Assembly (NCBI GenBank): GCA_027486415.1
Contig: JAIXPC010000002.1
Coordinates: 907,818 to 971,817 of the forward strand
Length of the DNA stretch: 64,000 nt
Source: Sphingomonadales bacterium
GTDB lineage: Bacteria > Pseudomonadota > Alphaproteobacteria > Sphingomonadales > Sphingomonadaceae
Direction of reading: 5' to 3'
Below, piece by piece: positions 42,156 to 49,903 of the stretch. The notes under the pieces are model-generated. The model worked only from the letters and a program-made list of their open reading frames with translations, ran no database searches and had not been told where the DNA came from. The number at the start of each line of letters is the position of its first letter. The stretch's first letter is position 1. The translations under genes and the position numbers were made by a program.

Positions 42156-43843
42156 AGCGCTGGGCCAAGATCCTGCTGGGCACGGTCGCCGTGGTTGGCG
42201 GCGGCCTGGCGCTGTCGGCCGACTATATCAGGCTCAACATCAATCACTGGATTTCGGAACCGACCCAGCCCAACCGGGCGGTGACCTGGGATGTGGGGCC
42301 ACAGGCGCCGGCCGAGGGGGAACGGCCGCCAAACATCATCCTGATCATGGCCGATGACCTTGGCTACAACGATCTCAGCATCACCGGGGACGGCGTGGCC
42401 GGCATGGCGACGCCCAATATCGATGCCATCGGGCAGGGCGGGGTAGTGTTTGCCAATGGCTATGCCGGCAATGCCACCTGCGCGCCGAGCCGGGCGGCGC
42501 TGATGACCGGACGCTATGCCACGCGCTTTGGTTATGAATTCACGCCGACGGATGTGAAGATTCCGGACTGGTTCCCCACCAGCCTGTTCCGCCCGGATGC
42601 GATGTTCGCCCGCAACATTGCCAGCTTCGAGACCGATTGGGCGATCAAGGCGGTGTTTGACGAGGAGGCGGCGCGCAACCTGCCGCCGCCCGGTGACAAG
42701 GGCATGCCGGCAGCCGAGATCACCGTTGCCGAACAGCTGAAGGCCCGTGGCTATCACACGCTGCACCTGGGCAAATGGCATCTGGGCGAAGGCAAGGGCA
42801 TGCGGCCCGAGGATCAGGGCTTTGACGAAAGCCTGGGCTTCATCATCGGCGGCCAGAAATATCTGCCGGACGATGATCCCGATGTGGTGAATTCGCGGCA
42901 GGATTTCGATCCGATCGATCGCTTCCTGTGGGCCAACCTGCCCTATTCGGTGCAGTACAATGGCGGACCACGCTTTGCCCCCAACCGGTACATGACCGAT
43001 TATCTGACCGCCGAAGCGGTGACGGCGATCAAGGCGAACCGCAACCGGCCTTTCTTCATGTACCTGGCCTACAACGCGCCGCACACGCCATTGCAGGCGC
43101 TGAAGAGCGATTACGATGCGCTGCCGCAGATCAAGGATCACCGCACCCGCGTCTATGCCGCCATGGTCCGCGCCGTGGATCGCGGTGTTGGCCAGGTGAT
43201 GGCCGAGCTGAAGCGCCAGGGGCTGGACGACAACACGCTGGTGATCTTCACGTCGGACAACGGCGGCGCCCATTATGTCGGCCTCAACGACCTGAACCGC
43301 CCCTATCGCGGCTGGAAGGCGACATTCTATGATGGCGGCATCCACGTGCCCTACATGATGCGCTGGCCGGCACGATTGCCGGCGGGCACGAAGCTGGCCG
43401 GCGCGGTGTCGCATTTCGACATCTTTGCCACCGCCAGTGCCGCAGCCGGTGCCCCGGTGCCAAAGGACCGCGCCATCGACGGTGTCGATCTGGTGCCATT
43501 TGCCACTGGCGAGGCGACGGGCGTGCCGCATCGCACCCTGTTCTGGCGATCCGGCGGCTATCGCGCCGTGCTGCACGAGGGCTGGAAACTGCACAGCATC
43601 ACCCAGCCAGGGCAAAAGGTGGACGAGCGGCTGTACAACGTTGCTGCCGATCCGGGCGAAAAGGCCGATCTGGCCAGGGCCGAGCCGGCACGCGTGGCGC
43701 AGATGCGGGCGATGCTGGCGGCGCATGATGCCGGCCAGCAGGAGCCGGCGTGGCCGTCGCTGATCCGGTCGCCGATCCCGATCGACCGGCCACTGGGCAC
43801 GAGATCCACCCCCAGCGATCCGCATATCTTCTGGTGGAACTGA
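42152..43843 (+). CDS. Sulfatase (arylsulfatase A/B-like), type I
   Basis: 563 aa. N-terminal membrane segment 'AKILLGTVAVVGGGLALSA' acts as signal or anchor. Metal-binding 'NIILIMADDLGYND', formylglycine motif 'CAPSRAALMTGR' with C110 as the modified residue, 'LHLGKWHLGEG' and 'VIFTSDNGGAHY' are all intact. Length and the 'YDGGIHVPYMMRWPARLP' region match arylsulfatase A/B-like enzymes. It carries the same Cys-type site as the sulfatase at 38913-40637 but is clearly a different protein. It heads toward a TetR gene 49 bp downstream. Confidence 0.94.
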   Translation: MKRWAKILLGTVAVVGGGLALSADYIRLNINHWISEPTQPNRAVTWDVGPQAPAEGERPPNIILIMADDLGYNDLSITGDGVAGMATPNIDAIGQGGVVFANGYAGNATCAPSRAALMTGRYATRFGYEFTPTDVKIPDWFPTSLFRPDAMFARNIASFETDWAIKAVFDEEAARNLPPPGDKGMPAAEITVAEQLKARGYHTLHLGKWHLGEGKGMRPEDQGFDESLGFIIGGQKYLPDDDPDVVNSRQDFDPIDRFLWANLPYSVQYNGGPRFAPNRYMTDYLTAEAVTAIKANRNRPFFMYLAYNAPHTPLQALKSDYDALPQIKDHRTRVYAAMVRAVDRGVGQVMAELKRQGLDDNTLVIFTSDNGGAHYVGLNDLNRPYRGWKATFYDGGIHVPYMMRWPARLPAGTKLAGAVSHFDIFATASAAAGAPVPKDRAIDGVDLVPFATGEATGVPHRTLFWRSGGYRAVLHEGWKLHSITQPGQKVDERLYNVAADPGEKADLARAEPARVAQMRAMLAAHDAGQQEPAWPSLIRSPIPIDRPLGTRSTPSDPHIFWWN

Positions 43844-43892
43844 TGATATAACACGCGCGTTTTCCGCCCGCGCCAACCAGGGGGTTAATACG

Positions 43893-44474
43893 GTGCCGCA
43901 AACACCCGAGAATGATGGACGTCGCCTGCGATCGGTGGCCAGCCGTGATCGCATCATCAACGCCGTCATTGCACTGGTGGACGAGGATCAGGGCATCCCC
44001 GGCGCCGAAGCGATTGCCGCTCGCGCCAAGGTTGGCCTGCGTTCGGTGTTCCGCCATTTCGGCGACATGGATGGCCTGTATGTGGCGGTGATCGATCGCA
44101 TCGGCGGGCGCTATGTCCACCTCACCCGCCCCTATGTGGCGGCAGACTGGCAGGGCCAGGTGCGCGAGGCGATGGAACGGCGCATGGAAATGTTTGCCAG
44201 TGTGCTGCCCTATCGCCGCGCTGCCGACATGCACCGCCAGCGATCGCCCCTGCTCAATCACGGGCTGGATGCGTTGAACCAGATGCTGCGCGCCCGGATT
44301 GACGGCGCGGTGCCGGCCGAGGTGAAGGCTGACAGACTGTGGCTGGAGCAACTGGATCTGTGGCTGAGCCTGGAAGCCTATGGACGGCTGCGAGACCGGC
44401 AGCATCTTTCGCACCCGGACGCCGCCGCGGTGATCGCAGCGGCGGTCAATGCGCTGCTGGCCGCGAAGGCCTGA
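43893..44474 (+). CDS. TetR/AcrR-family transcriptional regulator
   Basis: 193 aa from GTG at 43893. Helix-turn-helix region '[19 protein letters not shown]' and '[24 protein letters not shown]' is a clear TetR DNA-binding domain, slightly unusual with 'FRHFG' where most have 'YYHF'. The C-terminal ligand domain is variable. Placed 49 bp after the sulfatase, it probably controls the divergent sulfatase operons through 41737-41752. Ligand unknown. Confidence 0.88.
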   Translation: MPQTPENDGRRLRSVASRDRIINAVIALVDEDQGIPGAEAIAARAKVGLRSVFRHFGDMDGLYVAVIDRIGGRYVHLTRPYVAADWQGQVREAMERRMEMFASVLPYRRAADMHRQRSPLLNHGLDALNQMLRARIDGAVPAEVKADRLWLEQLDLWLSLEAYGRLRDRQHLSHPDAAAVIAAAVNALLAAKA

Positions 44475-44551
44475 GCGGATTTTCTTTGCGCCGGCCCGGC
44501 CGGGTGATTAAGGCGTCAGGCTTTCCGGGGCGCAAGAAGGCGAAAACGGCC

Positions 44552-45055
44552 ATGACACAGGGTGGGGCACCGCTGGTGGGCATCATCATGGGCAGCCAAT
44601 CCGATTGGCCGACCATGCGCCACGCCGCCGATGTGCTGGCCGCGCTGGGCGTTACCCACGAATGCCGCATTGTCTCTGCTCACCGCACCCCCGATCGTCT
44701 GGTGGATTACGCCCGGTCGGCTGCCGGGCGGGGCTTGCAACTGATCATCGCCGGTGCTGGCGGTGCCGCGCACCTGCCGGGCATGGCGGCATCGATGACC
44801 GCGCTGCCGGTGCTGGGCGTACCGATTGAATCCAAGACGTTGAAGGGCATCGACAGCCTGCTGTCCATCGTCCAGATGCCAGGCGGCGTGCCGGTGGGCA
44901 CCTTTGCCATCGGCAAGGCCGGTGCCATCAATGCCGGTCTGCAGGCAGCGGCCATCCTGGCGCTGAACGATGCGGCGCTGGGCGCGCGGCTGGCGGCGTG
45001 GCGGCAGGCGCAGACCGACGCGGTGGCCGACATCCCCACTGACGAACCGGCCTGA
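44552..45055 (+). CDS. purE: 5-(carboxyamino)imidazole ribonucleotide mutase PurE
   Basis: 167 aa. PurE moves the carboxyl group of N5-CAIR to give CAIR in purine synthesis. '[13 protein letters not shown]', '[11 protein letters not shown]' (catalytic His) and '[11 protein letters not shown]' are canonical, as is the late '[18 protein letters not shown]'. The ATG at 44552 has AGAAGG upstream. The gap to purK is 4 bp. Confidence 0.97.
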   Translation: MTQGGAPLVGIIMGSQSDWPTMRHAADVLAALGVTHECRIVSAHRTPDRLVDYARSAAGRGLQLIIAGAGGAAHLPGMAASMTALPVLGVPIESKTLKGIDSLLSIVQMPGGVPVGTFAIGKAGAINAGLQAAAILALNDAALGARLAAWRQAQTDAVADIPTDEPA

Positions 45056-45059
45056 TCTG

Positions 45060-46124
45060 ATGCTGGCACCGGGTTCGACCATCGGCATATTGGGCGGCGG
45101 CCAGCTGGGCCGGATGCTGGCGCTGGCGGCGGCCGAACTGGGCTATCGCTGCCATATCTTTGCCCCCGAAGTCGATTCGCCGGCCGCCGATGTGGCCGCG
45201 GCGGTGACGCGGGCCGATTATGGCGACGCCGATGCGCTGGCGGAATTTGCCGGAAAGATCGATGTTGCCACGCTGGAATGGGAAAATGTCGCCTGCGATG
45301 CGGTGCGACAGCTGGCAGCCATGGTGCCCGTGCATCCCGGCGCCCACAGCCTTGAGGTCGCGCAGGACCGCATGGCGGAAAAGCAGTTCGTCGAATGGCT
45401 GGGCGGGCGCACGGCGGCGTGGGCAGGCGTGGACAGTCGGGAAGCGCTGGATGCCGCCATCGCGCAGGTGGGCCTGCCGGCAATCCTGAAGACACGGCGC
45501 TTTGGCTATGATGGCAAGGGCCAGGCGCGGATCATCACGGCAGCTGACGCCGATGCGGCGTGGGAGGCCATCGGCCAGCAGCCGGCGATCCTGGAAGGCT
45601 TTGTGACCTTTGCCCATGAATTCAGCGTGATCCTGTGCCGCGGGCAGGACGGCGCGATGGTGGATTGGCCGGTGCCGGTCAACCTGCACAAGGGCGGCAT
45701 ATTGGCGACATCGTCGCTGCCGGCGCCGGCGCTGGTGCGCGGCCAGGCCGAGGAAGCGGTGGCGCTGGCGCGCACGGTGGCCGAGAAACTGGGCCACGTC
45801 GGCGTGCTGACCTGCGAGTTCTTTGCCTGCAAGGACGGTCCGCGTTTCAACGAGATGGCACCGCGCGTGCACAACAGCGGCCACTGGACGATCGAGGGCA
45901 GCGCCGCCAGCCAGTTCGAAAACCACGTCCGCGCCGTCGTCGGCCTGCCGCTGCGCCCGACCACCCTGGTCGCCAACCGCATCGAGATGACCAATCTGAT
46001 CGGCGACGACGTGGCCGACTGGCCCAAGCTGATGGCCGATCCCACGGCCCGCGTGCATCTTTACGGCAAGGGCGAGGCCCGCCCAGGCCGAAAGATGGGC
46101 CATGTGACGCGGCTGGGAAAGTGA
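45060..46124 (+). CDS. purK: N5-carboxyaminoimidazole ribonucleotide synthase PurK
   Basis: 354 aa ATP-grasp ligase that carboxylates AIR with ATP and bicarbonate, supplying PurE. 'IGILGGGQLGRMLALAA', 'LPAILKTRRFGYDGKGQ', 'EGFVTFAHEFSVI' and 'RVHNSGHWTIEGS' are diagnostic. The ATG at 45060 follows the purE stop by 4 bp. It ends 9 bp before the convergent kinase-like gene stop. Confidence 0.97.
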   Translation: MLAPGSTIGILGGGQLGRMLALAAAELGYRCHIFAPEVDSPAADVAAAVTRADYGDADALAEFAGKIDVATLEWENVACDAVRQLAAMVPVHPGAHSLEVAQDRMAEKQFVEWLGGRTAAWAGVDSREALDAAIAQVGLPAILKTRRFGYDGKGQARIITAADADAAWEAIGQQPAILEGFVTFAHEFSVILCRGQDGAMVDWPVPVNLHKGGILATSSLPAPALVRGQAEEAVALARTVAEKLGHVGVLTCEFFACKDGPRFNEMAPRVHNSGHWTIEGSAASQFENHVRAVVGLPLRPTTLVANRIEMTNLIGDDVADWPKLMADPTARVHLYGKGEARPGRKMGHVTRLGK

Positions 46125-46133
46125 ACCCGCCCG

Positions 46134-48419
46134 TCAGATCGCGATCTTGCGCCAGCGCGGCTCCGGCCCTGTGCACAGGTCGCGCACCAGGCCGGCCACT
46201 TCCGGCCGGGCATTGTTGCTGTCCAGCTTGCTGAGCTGGCCCTTGCCTGCCAGCGTCTCATAGCTTTCGAGAGCGTCACGCCAGGCCCGGCAGGCGCCCA
46301 CCGTGTCCTTCAGCATCCAGCGGTTGGTGCCCTGCGTTCGCAGACTGGCGGCGCGGGAACGGCGGGCGCCGGGCGCATCGCCGGCCAGCGCCACCAGCCG
46401 ATCATGCGCGGCCAGCACTTCGGCCGCGATGGCGGCGTTGCCGCCGGCGTCGCCGGCATCGGCCAGCAGTTGCGCCTGAACCTCGCCGGTCAACGCCAGC
46501 ATCTGCAGCGCGCCGGCATCGCTGCCGTCGCGTGCCACCATGCGACGGGAAAGCGCCACCGCTTCGGCGATGGCGGCGCGGGCCCGGTCAAGGCGGCTGT
46601 TGGTGCGGTCGACGACGGCGGAATACCAGAGCGCGGTGGACAATTTCCGCAGGCGCCGCGGATCATCGGGAGCCGCAGCCAGACGGTGACGGTTGATGGC
46701 AATGGCCTGATCCAGCGCACGGCGTGCCGATGCTGGCCGGCCGGTCTTGTGCGCGGCCTCGGCCAACAGGCGCAGCACGCCGGCCCGGGCTTCGGCCACG
46801 CGATCGGCCCCGGCCAGTGCGGGCGGCAGACCGGCAAAGAAGGCCGCCGCGCGGTCAAGGTGCGGGAAGGCACCGGCATAATCATCGTTCCAGCCGTAAC
46901 TGTCACCGATGGCCTGCAAGGCAGTGCCGTAAAGGGTGGCCGCCTCCACCGACGTGCGGGCCAGCGGGCGCAGTGCGGCTTCGGCTTCGGCGGCCTGGGC
47001 ACGCGCGGCATCGGCGGCGTTATTGTTGTAGAGATTGGTGCCTGCCTGCTCCAGCCGCAGCGCGGCAAAGGCCAGCGCGGTGGCCGGGTCGCCGGGACGG
47101 GCAGCAAAGGCGGGCTCCAGCAGTCGTGCGGCGCGGGCAAGCAGCGCGTTGGCATCGGCAAAGCGGCCAAGCTGCCCGGCCTGGCCGCCACCGGTCACCT
47201 CGGCAAGCCGCACATAGCCGCGTCCTGCCTCTACCTTCACGTCGTGTGGGGCCGTCGCGCTCGCTGCAAGCGTATCGAGATAGGCAAGGCCGGTTCTGGC
47301 AAGTTCTGCCTTGGCCGCCGTACTGCCCGACACCTTGGCAACCTCGTCATAGACCGGGAACAGCAGCGCCCTGGCCACGCTGCGGGTCTGCTGAAACCGG
47401 GAAGCGCTGGCGGCTTCGGCCAGGCGGGCCTGGCGGTTGGCACCGATCACCGCGACCAGCGCGCCCACCAGCAGCGCCAGTGCCGTGCCGGCCAGCGCCA
47501 CGCCGGTGCGGTGGCGGCGCACGAACTTGGCCACGGCATAGCGGCGTCCACCGTTCATTGCTGCCACCACCTTGCCCTGGGCAAAGGCCTCCAGATCGGC
47601 GGCCAGGGCGTCGGCGGTGGGATAGCGCGCGGCCGGATCCGGCGCGGCGGCGCGCGCCATGATGGCGGCAAGTTCGGGCGGAGCGTCGGGCAGCAGGCGG
47701 GTCGCCAGGCGGCCAAGGCCATGGATATCGGTGGCGGTGGTTGTTGCCGCGTCGGCGCTGCGGGCGATGCCGAAATCGATCAGCTTCACGGTGCCATCTT
47801 CGGTCACCAGCACATTGGCCGGGGTGATGTCACGGTGGATGATCAGGCGCTGGTGAGCGTGGGCGACGGCGCGGGCGGCCGTGATCAGCAGGGCGACACG
47901 GGCCGCAATGGCCTTGTTCTTCGCCCAGTGGTCGGCCGGCTGGCCGTCGATCAGTTCCATGATGATATAGGGCGCTCCATCCGGCAACGTGCCGCCATCG
48001 AACAGCCGGGCGATGTGGGGGTGGTTCATGCCGGCCAGTAGCTGGCGTTCCGCAGCAAGGCGCTGGGCCAGTTGATCCGAAAGCAGGCCCGGCTTGATGA
48101 TCTTGATCGCCACGTCCAGGGCGAAATCGCCGGCATCGCGGGTGGCGCGATAGACAGCGCCCATGCCGCCGCGGCCGATGAGGCCGGTGATGCGGTAGGC
48201 GCCCACCCGTTCCGGGCCAGCCCCCAGTGCGGACAGCGCGGCGGTGCCGGTGCCGAGGCTGGAGATGCGATCCGCAGCGATCATCGCCCTCAGCCGGGTC
48301 TTTACCGCAGCATCGCAGTCCAGGGCGGCGATCCAGCTGTCCCGTTCGGATTCGCGGATGTCGATCAGGTCTTCGAACAGGGCCAGCGCGGCGCGTTCGG
48401 TGGCGACATCGTCAGTCAT
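46134..48419 (-). CDS. Membrane Ser/Thr protein kinase-like protein with degenerate kinase domain and TPR-like region
   Basis: 761 aa from ATG at 48419, overlapping the sigma factor stop by 8 nt. Residues 75-276 form a Hanks-type kinase N-lobe and catalytic core: G-loop 'GRGGMGAVY' (82-90), VAIK Lys K106, H195-R196-D197, N202 and D215-F-G. After DFG the sequence goes in about 14 residues to D231 of subdomain IX ('TDIHGLG'), so the usual activation segment and the 'Y-A-S-P-E' motif are missing. The catalytic-loop Lys is Thr (T199). A transmembrane helix lies at about 305-327, then a long helical TPR-like region to the end. The protein likely binds ATP, but activity is doubtful. Confidence 0.88.
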   Translation of the reverse strand: MTDDVATERAALALFEDLIDIRESERDSWIAALDCDAAVKTRLRAMIAADRISSLGTGTAALSALGAGPERVGAYRITGLIGRGGMGAVYRATRDAGDFALDVAIKIIKPGLLSDQLAQRLAAERQLLAGMNHPHIARLFDGGTLPDGAPYIIMELIDGQPADHWAKNKAIAARVALLITAARAVAHAHQRLIIHRDITPANVLVTEDGTVKLIDFGIARSADAATTTATDIHGLGRLATRLLPDAPPELAAIMARAAAPDPAARYPTADALAADLEAFAQGKVVAAMNGGRRYAVAKFVRRHRTGVALAGTALALLVGALVAVIGANRQARLAEAASASRFQQTRSVARALLFPVYDEVAKVSGSTAAKAELARTGLAYLDTLAASATAPHDVKVEAGRGYVRLAEVTGGGQAGQLGRFADANALLARAARLLEPAFAARPGDPATALAFAALRLEQAGTNLYNNNAADAARAQAAEAEAALRPLARTSVEAATLYGTALQAIGDSYGWNDDYAGAFPHLDRAAAFFAGLPPALAGADRVAEARAGVLRLLAEAAHKTGRPASARRALDQAIAINRHRLAAAPDDPRRLRKLSTALWYSAVVDRTNSRLDRARAAIAEAVALSRRMVARDGSDAGALQMLALTGEVQAQLLADAGDAGGNAAIAAEVLAAHDRLVALAGDAPGARRSRAASLRTQGTNRWMLKDTVGACRAWRDALESYETLAGKGQLSKLDSNNARPEVAGLVRDLCTGPEPRWRKIAI

Positions 48420-48978
48420 TGCCGGCCAGCGCCGCGTCCGCCCCCAGCGCATCGGCCAGCCAGGCCCGCGCCGTGCGCCAGCGCCGTTTCAGCGTGGCTT
48501 CCGACAAGCCGGTAACCTCGGCGATGTCGCCCATCGCCATGCCGCCGAAATAGCGCATCTCCACCAGGCTCATCAGCCCCTCGTCAATGGCACCCAGGCG
48601 TATCAGCGCGGTTTCGAGGGCAATCAGGTCAGGGCCATTGCCGCCATCGAGTTCCTCGTTGAGCACCACGCGGACATGATCGCGCTTGTCGGTGGAACGG
48701 GCCCGGGCGTGATCGATCAGGATGCGACGCATCAGCTGTGCCGCCAGTGCCATCATATGTGCCTTGTCGTTGAGGTCGATGCGACCCAACTGGACCAGCC
48801 GCAGGATGGCATCGTTGACCAGATCGCCGGACGAGAAGGACACGCCACGTTCGCGCCGGAGCTGCGCGGACGCGATGGCCTTCAGTTCCGGCGCAAAGCG
48901 TTCCAGCAGTGCGTCACGGGCGGCCAGGTCACCGGCCCGCCAAGCGGCAATCAAGGCCTCTGTCGGCTGCTCGTTCAT
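48412..48978 (-). CDS. ECF-family RNA polymerase sigma factor
   Basis: 188 aa. Region 2 includes 'GDLVNDAILRLVQLGRI' and 'HMMALAAQLMRRILIDHARARS', region 4 the helix-turn-helix 'MAMGDIAEVTGLSEATLKRRWRTARAWL'-type segment ('MGDIAEVTGLSEATLKRRW'). It lacks an anti-sigma gene; instead it overlaps a kinase-like membrane protein, the arrangement of ECF groups controlled by Ser/Thr kinases. It therefore may be switched by phosphorylation or by direct binding to that protein. It is divergent from a PEPxxWA-CTERM gene, a possible target. Confidence 0.9.
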   Translation of the reverse strand: MNEQPTEALIAAWRAGDLAARDALLERFAPELKAIASAQLRRERGVSFSSGDLVNDAILRLVQLGRIDLNDKAHMMALAAQLMRRILIDHARARSTDKRDHVRVVLNEELDGGNGPDLIALETALIRLGAIDEGLMSLVEMRYFGGMAMGDIAEVTGLSEATLKRRWRTARAWLADALGADAALAGND

Positions 48979-49027
48979 TGCCGCCCCGCCACTGCACCGC
49001 GAGCCAGACTATGGCGCACGCAAATTC

Positions 49028-49042
49028 TTTACAATGCGTAAA
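49028..49042. promoter_or_regulatory. Short inverted repeat between sigma factor and PEPxxWA-CTERM gene
   Basis: TTTAC-AATGC-GTAAA, 5-bp arms, 50 bp from the sigma factor start and 91 bp from the PEPxxWA gene start. It may be an operator, or chance in an AT-richer gap. Confidence 0.3.
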
Positions 49043-49132
49043 TCATTTCTGACCCGTTTTCCCCTGTCGTCACGCTTTGTCAGGCAAGCAGACTGCCGCG
49101 GGGGCGGTCTGCGGGACACGGGAGGAGCGGCG

Positions 49133-49831
49133 ATGACGATGCGCGGGCAGGCAATGATGGCGGTGGCGGCAGGGTTCCTGCTGCTGGCGCCGGCACCGGC
49201 GATGGCGATTTCCACGCTGACCTTTGATGGCAATATCTGTGATGCCAGTGGGGTTGGCGCGTGCAGCAACGGCAACCAGATCGGCGCAAGCCACGGTTCC
49301 ACGGCGCAACTGGCGATCAGTTACCGCAGCATCAACACCACCACCAATGCCGTGGCCACGCCCCACCTGAACTTCTGGTCCACCGGCTATGGCAATCTTT
49401 CGCGTGTCGTCTATGGCGGCAGCAATCCCACCAACTTCCGTTCGGAAATCCTGTTCGCGCCCGCGAGCGGCTTTGAAGTGCGCCTGATCGATTTCGCTGC
49501 CGGTTGTTATCTGAACCGCGCGTCATGCCGCACCATGCGTTATACGGTGGACAGTTTTGGCGGCACGGCCATCGCCGCCGGGACCGGCATCGGCACGCTG
49601 CACCCGGCCAGCGTCAACATCGCGATCAATTCCGGCTGGTTCGCCGATGGCATCAAGCTGACGTGGGGGCCCGATGGCTATGATGTCGGGCTGGACAATA
49701 TCCGGTTCGATGTGCGGCCCGTCGCGTCCGGAGGCGTTGTGCCAGAGCCGGCGAGCTGGGCGATGCTGATCGCCGGTTTTGGCCTGACAGGCGCGGTGTC
49801 GCGCCGTCGCCGACGGAGCGTTGTGGCCTGA
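49133..49831 (+). CDS. Exported PEPxxWA-CTERM sorting-domain protein
   Basis: 232 aa from ATG at 49133 (GGAGGA upstream). Signal peptide 'MRGQAMMAVAAGFLLLAPAPAMA'-like stretch, then a beta-rich body without recognised domain, and a C-terminal 'PEPASWAMLIAGFGLTGA' followed by 'SRRRRR'. This is the PEPxxWA variant of the exosortase signal common in sphingomonads. It is probably exported and anchored or released at the surface. Two Cys pairs in the body may form disulfides. It is divergent from the ECF sigma factor gene. Confidence 0.88.
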   Translation: MTMRGQAMMAVAAGFLLLAPAPAMAISTLTFDGNICDASGVGACSNGNQIGASHGSTAQLAISYRSINTTTNAVATPHLNFWSTGYGNLSRVVYGGSNPTNFRSEILFAPASGFEVRLIDFAAGCYLNRASCRTMRYTVDSFGGTAIAAGTGIGTLHPASVNIAINSGWFADGIKLTWGPDGYDVGLDNIRFDVRPVASGGVVPEPASWAMLIAGFGLTGAVSRRRRRSVVA

Positions 49832-49855
49832 ACTGCGCCAGGCGCGCACCTGTCA

Positions 49856-49889
49856 TCACCGTGCCCCGGCAACGGCCGGGGCACGGTGA
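49856..49889. terminator. 15-bp-arm hairpin between convergent genes
   Basis: TCACCGTGCCCCGGC (49856-49870), loop AACG, GCCGGGGCACGGTGA (49875-49889). Perfect arms, between the PEPxxWA gene stop (49831) and the M28 peptidase stop (49904). No T-run, so termination would depend on stem strength or Rho. Confidence 0.65.
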
Positions 49890-49903
49890 CCTGTATGGCG
49901 GTT

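Noticed and set aside
40634..43969. 1111-aa minus-strand open frame covering the second sulfatase
   Set aside because: Only its last 350 codons (the MBL enzyme) are real; the rest is antisense to the DUF4345 and sulfatase genes.
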